NCBI GenBank assembly: GCA_900470095.1 | Contig: UBZM01000021.1 | Coordinates: forward strand, 1 to 64,000 | Reading direction: 5' to 3' | From: Hyphomicrobiales bacterium | GTDB taxonomy: Bacteria > Pseudomonadota > Alphaproteobacteria > Rhizobiales > Beijerinckiaceae | Length of the DNA: 64,000 bases | Part shown: in pieces, positions 17,509 through 25,115 of the stretch | Layout: each line of letters begins with the position of its first letter | Position numbering within the stretch: position 1 is the stretch's first letter | Program-made: the position numbers and the translations under genes | The notes under the pieces: generated by a model | Database searches by the model: none | Told to the model about the DNA's origin: nothing | The model's input: only the letters and a program-made list of their open reading frames with translations

Positions 17509-18639
17509 TCAGTAGCGCCGGCCGCCGCCGGTCTGGGCCCGGCCATAGGCAAAGGGGTCGTTGCTTGGCGAAATCTGCGGCTGTGCCTGTTCCTCGCCCT
17601 GCATGTCCATGACGCCATTGCCCTCGTCATCGCCGACGATCAACTCTTCGGTCGGAGGGACGGAGCCCGGCAGCATCAACGGGCCTTGCGCGGCGCTCGG
17701 TGGTGTCTCCGGGCGGTAGCGCGGCGGGTTGAGCGGCTGCTCGTCGAGATAACGCCGCTGGGCATCGAGGCTCTGGCCGCCCCGATGGTTTGCGACGGGA
17801 TAGCCACTGTAGACTGCGCCGGGAGGACGCAAGCCGTCGCTGGGTTGTCGCAACATGCTGCCCGAGGCGCCTGCCACCACGGTTGGGAGATTGTCGCGCA
17901 TCGACTTCTGCGCGGTCGTGTAGGTGCGTGCCGGGTCCGGCGGCGGCAGGTTGTAGTTCGGGGTGTATTTGATCACCGGCTTGCAGATCTGCCGGCCCTT
18001 GGCGTGCCGCGCCAGATCAATGTGGAAGTGATCGTAGTGGAACATGTCCGCACCCGGCCCGAGCACAGTCGAAAACTGCTGGCAGGCGCCGACGAAAACC
18101 TCGCGCAGGAAGGCCTGCTCTTCCGGCGAGCCGTGCCAGCCGTCCTTGACGGTGATGTTGCGCCCGTCATTCAGCCGGAAGGAGAACACATCCACGGCGT
18201 TGCCGAAGGCATGCTCGGACGTCCGGCTGGTGCCGGTGCCGTTGTTCATCGCCCGGCAGGAATAGGAGCCAGCTCTGAGCTCGATCACCTGGGCGCCGAG
18301 TACGTTCTGCGCCGCTGGTTGCACCACTTCGGCCAGCCACTTGTCGGTGGTGGCGACGATGGGGCAACCGAGCGTGGCATTGCTGGTGAGGTGAACCGAG
18401 CCACCCGAGAAGGCGGAGACACGGAGCGGCCTGGTCATGCCGCAGGTGCCCGGCCCGTCGATCGGCTTCTCGCGCAGGCTGACATAGGACGAGAGCGGGA
18501 CCTGACGGGAGGCCATACAGGCGGCTTCCGCCTGGTCGCGCCAGGCGGCACGCTGTGCTTTCTGGAACTTGCCGCAGCCGGCAAGACCAGTGGCGCCGAT
18601 GGCGCCGAGCGCGAAGAGGGCGAGATGAACGCGTCGCAT
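17509..18639 (-). CDS. Extensin family lipoprotein (LAS-like fold)
   Basis: 376-residue exported lipoprotein. The signal ends in a lipobox, TGLAGC (Cys22), so it should be membrane-anchored. The extensin-like C-terminal domain shows SEHAFGNAVDVFSF and MFHYDHFHIDLARH, resembling the metal-binding motifs of LAS-type peptidoglycan peptidases. After about residue 230 comes a Pro- and Gln-rich low-complexity tail. It converges with mepA, and a common envelope role is suggested by that. Enzymatic activity is unproven in this family. Its promoter region (18640-18960) is shared with the amidase. Confidence 0.85.
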   Translation of the reverse strand: MRRVHLALFALGAIGATGLAGCGKFQKAQRAAWRDQAEAACMASRQVPLSSYVSLREKPIDGPGTCGMTRPLRVSAFSGGSVHLTSNATLGCPIVATTDKWLAEVVQPAAQNVLGAQVIELRAGSYSCRAMNNGTGTSRTSEHAFGNAVDVFSFRLNDGRNITVKDGWHGSPEEQAFLREVFVGACQQFSTVLGPGADMFHYDHFHIDLARHAKGRQICKPVIKYTPNYNLPPPDPARTYTTAQKSMRDNLPTVVAGASGSMLRQPSDGLRPPGAVYSGYPVANHRGGQSLDAQRRYLDEQPLNPPRYRPETPPSAAQGPLMLPGSVPPTEELIVGDDEGNGVMDMQGEEQAQPQISPSNDPFAYGRAQTGGGRRY

Positions 18640-18960
18640 GACCGATCAAATGCGACCCGTTTGGTGAACGGTTTCTCAACCCAGTGAGCCCTGTACGCCA
18701 CAGGCGGATTAACTTTGGAGCGGCGGTTAACGAGTGGTTAGCGGGCCAGTCCTGCCTGACCTAAGGCGATCCGGCGCATCGACGCCATGCGCCAAGGGGG
18801 ATGTCCGGCGGTATCGCAGTGCGCTGAAATCATGCCAGCATCTGCTCTCAGCATCGGCCCCTAAAAGTGGAATGCAGTTTTCGGGAAGGCCGATGCAGAC
18901 ACAGGTGGTTGGATCATCGATCCGATGATCCAACCAAAGCCAGCCCTTCAAGGATCTTGC
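18640..18960. other. Divergent intergenic region between extensin gene and amidase
   Basis: 321 bases with no convincing gene. The right half holds repeat copy C (18850-18936). The left half (18640-18840) is mixed sequence that must carry the promoter of the extensin gene; no clear -35/-10 pair could be picked by eye. Confidence 0.6.
18850..18936. repeat. Dispersed palindromic repeat, copy C (inverted)
   Basis: Reverse-orientation relative of copies A and B. GCATCGGCCC and AAAGTGGAATGCAGTTTTCG match their tails, and the end is a near-ideal hairpin: 18907-18919 pairs over 13 bp with 18923-18935 around a 3-nt loop. It lies 25 bp before the amidase start codon. An alternative in-frame ATG of the amidase (18925) falls inside the hairpin. 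Confidence 0.75.
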
Positions 18961-20205
18961 ATGCTGTCCGCTCGCGCCATTGCCCATCAGGTTTCCAGCG
19001 GCGCTGTGAGCGCGGCTGATGCGCTGGCCGATTGCGCCATCCGCATTGCCGCTAGGGAGCCGGACATTCGTGCCTTCGCCAGTCGGTCCGAACGGCTGGA
19101 GCCCGGCTCCGGCCCGCTCGCGGGCGTCGCATGCGGCGTCAAGGACATCATCGACACTGCCGATCTGCCGACCGGCATGGGCTCCTCTATCTATGATGGC
19201 TGGCAACCGCGCGCCGACGCGCCGATCGTGATGGCGCTCAAGGCCGCCGGGGCGACAATCGCGGGCAAGACCCACACCACCGCCTTTGCCTTCCTCGACC
19301 CGGCGCCGACGCGCAATCCGCATGACCTCACGGCGAGTCCGGGAGGGTCGTCGGCGGGTTCGGCGGCGGCGGTCGCAGCCGGCATGATCCCCTTGGCGAT
19401 CGGCACGCAGACCGGTGGCTCGGTCATTCGCCCCGCGTCCTATTGCGGTGTCGCAGGCATCAAGCCCTCCTATGCGTTGTTGCCGACAGTCGGCATCAAA
19501 CCCTTCTCCTGGTCGCTCGATACCGCCGGGCTGATGGCAGCGAGCGCCGACGATCTGGGTTTTGCACTGGCGGCCCTGACGGGACGGCCTGAATTGGACG
19601 CTGACGCGGCGAGGTTGGAGGGCTTGCGGATCGGCGTGACGCGCCAGCCCTTTGCCGGGGAGCCGGAGGCGGGTTCGGAAGCCGCGCTGACTGCGGCTCT
19701 CGCTCTTGTCGCGAAGGCGGGAGCGACCGTGGTCGAGCTCGCGGCGCCGCAGGCCCTGGTTGAAGCCTTCCACGCCCATGGCCCGCTGCAGGATTTCGAG
19801 GCCGCGCAGGCGCTCTCCTGGGAGTATCGCAACCATCGCGGCGTGATCCCGCCCAAGCTCTCGGCCTATCTCGATGCGGCGGGAGCCGTTTCGCCGGTGC
19901 AGTATGACGAAGCGCGTGCGCTATCGCGGCGCGGGCGCGATGCCTGCCGTGACCTCTTCGCCGGAGTCGACGTCGTCGTGAGCTATGCCGCGCCGGGCGA
20001 AGCGCCGGATACGCTGGGCTCGACCGGCGATTCCCGCTTCAACCGATTGTGGACTTTGCTCGGCACGCCATGCCTGACGATTCCAGTGACGACGGGGCCT
20101 CGCGGATTGCCGGTGGGGGTTCAGATTATTGGTCGTTTCGGGGGGGATGATCGCGTTATCGCGGTGGCGAAGGCTTTGGAAAGACTTGTCGTCTCAGGGA
20201 GATGA
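18961..20205 (+). CDS. Amidase (amidase signature family)
   Basis: 414-residue hydrolase with the Ser-cisSer-Lys triad region: Lys in ACGVKDIIDTADLPT, the Gly/Ser-rich block SPGGSSAGSAAAVAAG, and the nucleophile Ser in IGTQTGGSVIRPASYCG. It is related to GatA and aliphatic/aryl amidases, but no gatB or gatC is adjacent, so it is probably catabolic. The substrate is unknown. The start at 18961 is favoured by AAGGA seven bases upstream; the ATG at 18925 lies in the repeat hairpin. Confidence 0.88.
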   Translation: MLSARAIAHQVSSGAVSAADALADCAIRIAAREPDIRAFASRSERLEPGSGPLAGVACGVKDIIDTADLPTGMGSSIYDGWQPRADAPIVMALKAAGATIAGKTHTTAFAFLDPAPTRNPHDLTASPGGSSAGSAAAVAAGMIPLAIGTQTGGSVIRPASYCGVAGIKPSYALLPTVGIKPFSWSLDTAGLMAASADDLGFALAALTGRPELDADAARLEGLRIGVTRQPFAGEPEAGSEAALTAALALVAKAGATVVELAAPQALVEAFHAHGPLQDFEAAQALSWEYRNHRGVIPPKLSAYLDAAGAVSPVQYDEARALSRRGRDACRDLFAGVDVVVSYAAPGEAPDTLGSTGDSRFNRLWTLLGTPCLTIPVTTGPRGLPVGVQIIGRFGGDDRVIAVAKALERLVVSGR

Positions 20206-20353
20206 TCTTCTTTATCCACAAATCAAATCAATGATTTAATGATGTGTTAGGGATACAATAGGCTCTGCCACGCCGCCGTCATGGCACAGCCCCCTTGCGG
20301 CCATCGTCAGTTCTGCTAGCTTCCGTGACAGGTCAATGACAAAGGAGGATGCG

Positions 20354-20437
20354 ATGAGCCTCACGCTGAGTCTCGACCGGTTGGCGATGGGCGCGGCCTT
20401 TGTGTTCATGATCGCCATCGTGTTGGGGGCGTTCTGA
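20354..20437 (+). CDS. 27-residue membrane microprotein
   Basis: Short open frame, MSLTLSLDRL then a hydrophobic stretch AMGAAFVFMIAIVLGAF to the stop. Support for it being real: an AAAGGAGG ribosome site (20341-20348) five bases before the ATG, a single predicted membrane helix over the last two-thirds, and a very strong terminator starting 47 nt after the stop. An AT-rich upstream region contains the palindrome AAATCA-A-TGATTT (20225-20237). It is not part of a larger frame. No function can be assigned. Confidence 0.65.
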   Translation: MSLTLSLDRLAMGAAFVFMIAIVLGAF

Positions 20438-20484
20438 CTGCCGTCAGTCTTAAGTCGAATGGACCACAAGAGCGTTTGAAAAAG

Positions 20485-20519
20485 ACGCCGTCGAACAAGG
20501 GTTCGGCGGCGTTTTTCTT
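20485..20519. terminator. Bidirectional rho-independent terminator
   Basis: A 12-bp stem with one G-T pair (20485-20496 with 20501-20512) and loop AAGG. TTTTTCTT follows on the plus strand and, read leftward, CTTTTTCAAA follows on the minus strand. It can therefore end both the 27-residue gene and the leftward gene at 20537. Confidence 0.85.
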
Positions 20520-20536
20520 GTGCCGGAATGGGCCGA

Positions 20537-20845
20537 TCAACTCTCGGGGCAGGGATTTTCCGTGACCCGCCAGGACATCATGTTGATGACCCGGCCGCAT
20601 TCGGCGAGCCGCCGGCCTTGGTTCGTCTTGATGCAGGCCGTCGCCCCTTCAGCAATCTTTCGGCCATCGCTCCAGCAGAAGCAGAGCGGCTCGGGCGCCT
20701 GGGCGAGGCGCGGCGGATCGAGGGCTACAGCCGGTTCCCCCGCTCTCGATGTTGCGAATGGGACAAGCGTCAGTAGCGTGGCAAGGGTGAGGCAGCGCAG
20801 CGCGTGCGATGCATTCTGGCGCGGCCTCCGTGACATCCGGATCAT
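20537..20845 (-). CDS. Secreted small Cys-containing protein, unknown
   Basis: 102-residue protein with a signal peptide (basic start, then LRCLTLATLLTLVPFATSRA). The mature domain has Cys at LCFCW, ATACI, RLAEC and ENPCPES, suggesting periplasmic disulfides. AAGGAG six to seven bases before the ATG at 20845 decides the start over an upstream one at 20872. The family is not recognised. It ends at the bidirectional terminator and is divergent from the Tim44-domain gene. Confidence 0.65.
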   Translation of the reverse strand: MIRMSRRPRQNASHALRCLTLATLLTLVPFATSRAGEPAVALDPPRLAQAPEPLCFCWSDGRKIAEGATACIKTNQGRRLAECGRVINMMSWRVTENPCPES

Positions 20846-21033
20846 GGCACACTCCTTCGCCGGCCCGCGCACGGGCGATGGGGGCGAATAAGCCAGTTTA
20901 GCACGGCTCCGGGGCCCGCATGAAATATTGATTATTATTTTGGCTCACGCGCTTGGCCGCCCGACCTTGCGCAAGGGCAGGGCGCGCGCCATATTTCGCG
21001 GCAGCGAGCCCAAAGGGGGCTCCGGGAGGAACC

Positions 21034-22026
21034 ATGTCACTGATTTCACTTGCTCGGCGTGGCCGGGTCGTCGCCGTGGTCGCTGGTGCGCTTTTGCTCG
21101 TTCCCGTGCTGGCCGAGGCTCGTCCTGGTGGCGGCAAGGGTTTCGGCAGCCGCGGCACGCGTACCTATTCGGCTCCGGCCCCGACGAATACCGCGCCGAC
21201 GGGCGCACAGCCTTTCCAGCGTAGCGCTGCTCCGACGCCGTCTCCGTCGATGGCTGGTCCGGCCGCTGGTGCGGCGGGTGCTGCCGCACAGGCGGCGCGT
21301 CCGTCCATGGCACGTAACCTGATGATGGGCGTCGGCGCCGGCCTGCTCGGTGCTGGCCTGTTCGGGATGCTTTCGGGCTCGGGCTTCTTCAGCGGTCTGG
21401 CTTCACTGGCCGGCATCTTCGGCTTCCTGCTGCAGATCGCGCTGATCGGCGGCCTGATCTTCCTCGCGATGCGCTTCTTCCGTCGCAGGTCCGAGCCGCA
21501 GCTCGCCACCGCTGGCGGACCGATGTCGCGTGAGGCTGCCCAGCCTCAGCCGAATCCGCGCATGTCTGCGATGGGCGGCCTCGGTGGCGGCGCACCGCGC
21601 GCGCCGTCCAAGCCGGTCGAGATCACGCTCGCGGGCGAGGATTTCAGCAGCTTCGAGCGGCTGCTCGGCGAAGTGAACACGGCCTATTCGAATGAGAACC
21701 AGCAGGTCCTCCGCGAGAAGCTGACGCCCGAAATGGCCGGCTATTTCGCTGACGATATCGCCGAGAACGCCGCCAAGGGGCTGGTTGACCGGGTCTCCGA
21801 CGTCAAGCTGCTGCAGGGCGATCTCTCGGAAGCTTGGCGCGAAGACGATTTCGAGTACGCAACCGTTGCGATGCGCTTCAGCCTGATCAACGCGCTGACC
21901 GAGCGCGCTACCGGGCGCATTGTCGAAGGCAACGCGACCGTCCCGCAGGAGGTCACGGAACACTGGACCTTCGTGCGCTCGCGCGGCGGTGACTGGAAGC
22001 TCTCGGGCATCCAGCAGGCTGCCTGA
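21034..22026 (+). CDS. Tim44-like domain membrane protein
   Basis: 330-residue protein. Signal or first membrane segment at about 10-28 (VVAVVAGALLLVPVLAEA), a Pro/Ala/Thr-rich linker, Gly-rich hydrophobic segments at about 92-150 (LMMGVGAGLLGAGLFGML; LLQIALIGGLIFLAMRFF), and a C-terminal Tim44-like (NTF2-fold) domain from about 200, ending EVTEHWTFVRSRGGDWKLSGIQ. The architecture is common in alphaproteobacteria and resembles mitochondrial Tim44 only in the last domain. CGGGAGGA precedes the start at 21034. Followed by its own terminator. Confidence 0.88.
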   Translation: MSLISLARRGRVVAVVAGALLLVPVLAEARPGGGKGFGSRGTRTYSAPAPTNTAPTGAQPFQRSAAPTPSPSMAGPAAGAAGAAAQAARPSMARNLMMGVGAGLLGAGLFGMLSGSGFFSGLASLAGIFGFLLQIALIGGLIFLAMRFFRRRSEPQLATAGGPMSREAAQPQPNPRMSAMGGLGGGAPRAPSKPVEITLAGEDFSSFERLLGEVNTAYSNENQQVLREKLTPEMAGYFADDIAENAAKGLVDRVSDVKLLQGDLSEAWREDDFEYATVAMRFSLINALTERATGRIVEGNATVPQEVTEHWTFVRSRGGDWKLSGIQQAA

Positions 22027-22053
22027 CGCGACAGCCATCAAAGCAAGTATCAG

Positions 22054-22084
22054 CGGCCGGGGAACTTCCCCGGCCGTTTTTCGT
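22054..22084 (+). terminator. Rho-independent terminator after Tim44-domain gene
   Basis: CGGCCGGGGA (22054-22063) pairs with its complement at 22067-22076 and is followed by TTTTTCGTTTT, 27 nt past the stop. Confidence 0.88.
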
Positions 22085-22239
22085 TTTGCCGTCTAGCGGG
22101 GCCGACCTTGTCGGCTTGTTCGACCATTCTCCCGGGAGGGGCCTCGGGCGGCCCGTCGAACGCAGAGTGGTTTCGCGCGATGCGGCGATGCTCTATAGCC
22201 GCTGCGTCATCGTCCCCGACTGGTCAGGAGCTTCCCCTC

Positions 22240-23055
22240 ATGAGCGACATGCGTCTCGTCGTTGTCGGCGCCGCCGGGCGCATGGGGCGAATGCTGATCA
22301 AAGCGATCACCGAGGCCGAGGGTTGCACCGTTTCCGCCGCGATCGAGCGTCCCGGTTCCACCGCACTGGGCCAGGATGCCGGTGTTCTGGCCGGGTTGCC
22401 TGCGCTGGGCGTGCCAGTGACCGATGACGCACTGCCAGCCTTCGTCGAGGCCGAGGGAGTGCTGGATTTCACAGCGCCTGACGCCTCCGTCGCCTTCGCA
22501 GCCCTCGCCGCGCAGGCCCGTATCGTCCATGTCGTCGGCACCACGGGCATGGAGCCGGTCCATCTCGCGAAGCTGGAAGCGGCTGCGCGCCATGCTGCGA
22601 TCATCCGCTCCGGCAACATGAGCCTCGGCGTGAACCTGCTGGCGGCCCTGGTCCGCAAGGTTTCTGCCACGCTGGGCACGGACTGGGATATCGAGATCGT
22701 CGAAATGCATCACCGGATGAAGGTCGATGCACCATCGGGCACGGCGGTGCTGCTCGGCGAGGCCGCGGCACAGGGACGGGATGTCTCGCTCACTGAGGCG
22801 CGCGTCGCTTCGCGCGATGGCCATACCGGTGTGCGCCCGCCGGGTGCGATCGGGTTTGCGGCGTTGCGCGGCGGCACCGTGGTTGGCGACCACAAGGTCA
22901 TCTTCGCCGGCGCAGGCGAGCGACTGGAGCTGGCGCATGTCGCTGAGGACCGTGGCCTGTTCGCGCAAGGCGCGGTCAAGGCAGCGCTCTGGGGCAGGGG
23001 GCGCAAGCCCGGCCTCTACTCGATGGTCGATGTCCTCGGCCTCGATACGCTGTGA
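22240..23055 (+). CDS. dapB: 4-hydroxy-tetrahydrodipicolinate reductase
   Basis: 271-residue NAD(P)H enzyme of lysine and diaminopimelate synthesis. The N-terminal Rossmann loop is [14 protein letters not shown]. The catalytic block [15 protein letters not shown] has the His and Lys pair, and the substrate loop [22 protein letters not shown] is typical. AGGAG lies nine bases upstream of the start at 22240, and ATG at 22249 is possible. dapE of the same pathway is at 35703 in this window but not linked. An AlkB gene starts 10 nt downstream. Confidence 0.95.
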   Translation: MSDMRLVVVGAAGRMGRMLIKAITEAEGCTVSAAIERPGSTALGQDAGVLAGLPALGVPVTDDALPAFVEAEGVLDFTAPDASVAFAALAAQARIVHVVGTTGMEPVHLAKLEAAARHAAIIRSGNMSLGVNLLAALVRKVSATLGTDWDIEIVEMHHRMKVDAPSGTAVLLGEAAAQGRDVSLTEARVASRDGHTGVRPPGAIGFAALRGGTVVGDHKVIFAGAGERLELAHVAEDRGLFAQGAVKAALWGRGRKPGLYSMVDVLGLDTL

Positions 23056-23065
23056 CGGCGCGCCC

Positions 23066-23689
23066 GTGACCAGGCTTGCCGTCGCTCCCGGCGTGTTTCA
23101 TTGGCCGGGCTATCTTTCACCCCAAGCGCAGGCGGCGCTGCGGGCTGAACTGCGCGAGGTTGCCCGGCAGGCACCGTTCTTCTCACCGCGGATGCCGAAG
23201 ACCGGCAAGCCGTTCTCCGTGCGAATGACCAATTGCGGCTCGCTCGGCTGGGTGTCGGATCTGGCCGGCTATCGCTACCAGGCCCAGCATCCCGAAACCG
23301 GCGCACCTTGGCCGCCGATGCCGGCCGTGCTGCTGGATGCGTGGCGTGCGCTTGCCGGCTACCCGCACGCTCCCGAGGCCTGCCTGGTCAATTTCTACGA
23401 GGCGAGCGCGAAGAGGGGCCTGCATCAGGATCGTGACGAACTGGAGTTCGACGCGCCGGTGCTGTCGCTGTCGCTCGGGGATACGGCGGTATTCAGGATC
23501 GGCGGCACGGAACGAGGCGGCAAGACCCTCTCGCTGAAACTTGCCTCGGGCGATGCATTGCTCTTCGGCGGCGAGGCACGCCTCGCCTATCACGGCATCG
23601 ACAGGATCCTGGCGGGCTCGTCAGCCCTGCTGCCGCAGGGGGGGCGGATCAATCTGACCTTGCGGCGTGTGACGAAGCCCGGCGGTTAG
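23066..23689 (+). CDS. alkB: AlkB-type DNA/RNA demethylase
   Basis: 207-residue Fe(II)/2-oxoglutarate dioxygenase that reverses N1-methyladenine and N3-methylcytosine damage. Iron ligands are His120 and Asp122 (GLHQDRDE) and His176 (AYHGIDR); 2-oxoglutarate binding is by Arg194 and Arg200 in RINLTLRR. Length is close to E. coli AlkB (216). The only start giving the full domain is GTG at 23066, 10 nt after the dapB stop, so translation is probably coupled to dapB. The TAG stop is provided by repeat copy B. Confidence 0.88.
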   Translation: MTRLAVAPGVFHWPGYLSPQAQAALRAELREVARQAPFFSPRMPKTGKPFSVRMTNCGSLGWVSDLAGYRYQAQHPETGAPWPPMPAVLLDAWRALAGYPHAPEACLVNFYEASAKRGLHQDRDELEFDAPVLSLSLGDTAVFRIGGTERGGKTLSLKLASGDALLFGGEARLAYHGIDRILAGSSALLPQGGRINLTLRRVTKPGG

Positions 23690-23790
23690 ATCATCGGACC
23701 GGATATCGTATCCCATGATCTAACCTTCTGTGTTCGCACCGGCTTTCCCGAAAACCGCAATCCACTTTTCGGGCCGATGCCTTGATCAGG
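23686..23790. repeat. Dispersed palindromic repeat, copy B
   Basis: TTAGATCAT (23686-23694) pairs with ATGATCTAA (23715-23723), with an inner GGAT/ATCC stem. The tail, including AACCGCAATCCACTTTTCGGG and GATGCCTTGATCA, is almost identical to copy A at 6090. It lies between convergent alkB and the TRIC gene, supplies the alkB stop codon, and just touches the end of the TRIC gene. Confidence 0.8.
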
Positions 23791-24406
23791 CAGAGCCCGA
23801 GCCGGGCAGGCTCGGAAATGACCAGCCGAGCAGGATCGAGCCGGCGCGCAAGCCAAATCCGGCCGCCAAGCCCCCGAGCATTACGAGGAGCGGGCTGAGA
23901 CCGAGGCCGGAGAGGAACGCCGTCATGGCTGCACCGGTGGCCGCGGCGGTCACATAGAAATCCCGGCTCCACAGCACCATCGGCCTGTCGCCGGCAAGGA
24001 TGTCGCGCAGGATTCCGCCGAAGGAGGCGGTGACAGCTCCAAGCGCCACCGCCGAGAGAACCGGGACGCCGACCATCAGCGCCTTCTGCGTGCCGACGAC
24101 CGCGAACAGCGCAAGCCCGGCGGCATCGGCCCAGATCAGCATGCGCTTGCCCATCCAGCCATCGAGCATGCCGGGCCGAAAATAGGCCGTTGCCCAGGCA
24201 ACCAGCGCGACGATGGTACAGACGATCACTTCCGACGGCGCCTGCACCCAGCCGACGCCGCGGTCGAGCACGAGATCGCGCAAGGTCCCGCCGCCGACGC
24301 CGGTAACGGTTGCAAGCAGGATGAACCCGAACGGATCCATCCCCTTGCGGACCGCGACCAGCGCTCCCGTCAAAGCGAAGACCGCAACGCCAGCGGCCTC
24401 CAGCAC
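23786..24406 (-). CDS. TRIC family cation channel (UPF0126)
   Basis: 206-residue integral membrane protein with about seven helices in an inverted repeat of two three-helix units. Each unit carries the Gly-rich signature: GVGGGTLRDLVLDR in the first and SFGGILRDILAGDRP in the second. The family includes homotrimeric K+-permeable channels. It starts 3 nt after the grpE stop on the same strand, so it is likely cotranslated with grpE. Physiological ion and trigger are unknown here. Confidence 0.85.
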   Translation of the reverse strand: MLEAAGVAVFALTGALVAVRKGMDPFGFILLATVTGVGGGTLRDLVLDRGVGWVQAPSEVIVCTIVALVAWATAYFRPGMLDGWMGKRMLIWADAAGLALFAVVGTQKALMVGVPVLSAVALGAVTASFGGILRDILAGDRPMVLWSRDFYVTAAATGAAMTAFLSGLGLSPLLVMLGGLAAGFGLRAGSILLGWSFPSLPGSGSA

Positions 24407-24409
24407 GGT

Positions 24410-25039
24410 TCAGTGGCCTGTATTGGTGTCGCCGGCCTCGGCCGAAGGCGCCTTCGGCGCGCCGGCGGAGACGCCGACCAAGGCCGGCCGCAGCACGCGC
24501 TCGCCGATCTTGTAGCCGGTCTGTACGACCTTCGAGACAAGCCCCTTGGCGATGCCGGCGTCGGGCGCCTCGAACATTGCCTGGTGCAGATGCGGGTCGA
24601 ACTTCTCGCCATGGGGGTCGATGCGGCGCACGCCATGGCGTTCCAGGGTCTTCAGCAGTTCGCGTTCGGTGAGCTCGACGCCTTCGACCAGCGCCTTCAG
24701 CGCCGCTTCGCCTTCGGTGCGAGCGGTCTCCGGCAGGCTCTCGAGCGCGCGGCGCAGATTGTCGGCCGAACCGAGCAGGTCTCGCGCAAAGCTCGTCACC
24801 GCATAGGCCTTGGCGTCGGCAATCTCACGCTCGGTGCGCCGGCGCAGGTTCTCCATGTCGGCCAGCGTGCGCAGCAGCTTGTCCTTGAGGTCGTTGCGCT
24901 CGGCTTCGACCTGCCCAAGCTGGGCCTCGAGCCCGGACTCGAGTGGGGCCGGCTCGTTCGCCTCTTGGGCGGCCATCTGGGCGGCCATATCCGGGTTCGG
25001 TTCGTCGGTCGCAGGGTTCCGCGTCATCGCCTCATCCAA
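24410..25039 (-). CDS. grpE: Nucleotide exchange factor GrpE
   Basis: 209-residue cochaperone of DnaK. Acidic, Ala/Glu-rich N-terminus, a long coiled-coil ([20 protein letters not shown], then [14 protein letters not shown]), and the beta-domain signature ([16 protein letters not shown], then [20 protein letters not shown]). In many alphaproteobacteria grpE follows hrcA; here it follows glnD at a 76-nt distance and precedes the TRIC gene. Start at 25039 or 25027 (MTRNPATD) is undecided because neither has a strong ribosome site. Confidence 0.93.
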   Translation of the reverse strand: MDEAMTRNPATDEPNPDMAAQMAAQEANEPAPLESGLEAQLGQVEAERNDLKDKLLRTLADMENLRRRTEREIADAKAYAVTSFARDLLGSADNLRRALESLPETARTEGEAALKALVEGVELTERELLKTLERHGVRRIDPHGEKFDPHLHQAMFEAPDAGIAKGLVSKVVQTGYKIGERVLRPALVGVSAGAPKAPSAEAGDTNTGH

Positions 25040-25115
25040 TTCAAATCATGGGGCTGGTCGTCACTCGGGAGCGCGACAGCGTTCGAGGCCGATATCGGCC
25101 TTGTGGTCCGTGAAA

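Noticed and set aside
18925..18960. Amidase start at ATG 18925
   Set aside because: Lies inside the repeat hairpin with no ribosome site; ATG 18961 has AAGGA at good distance.
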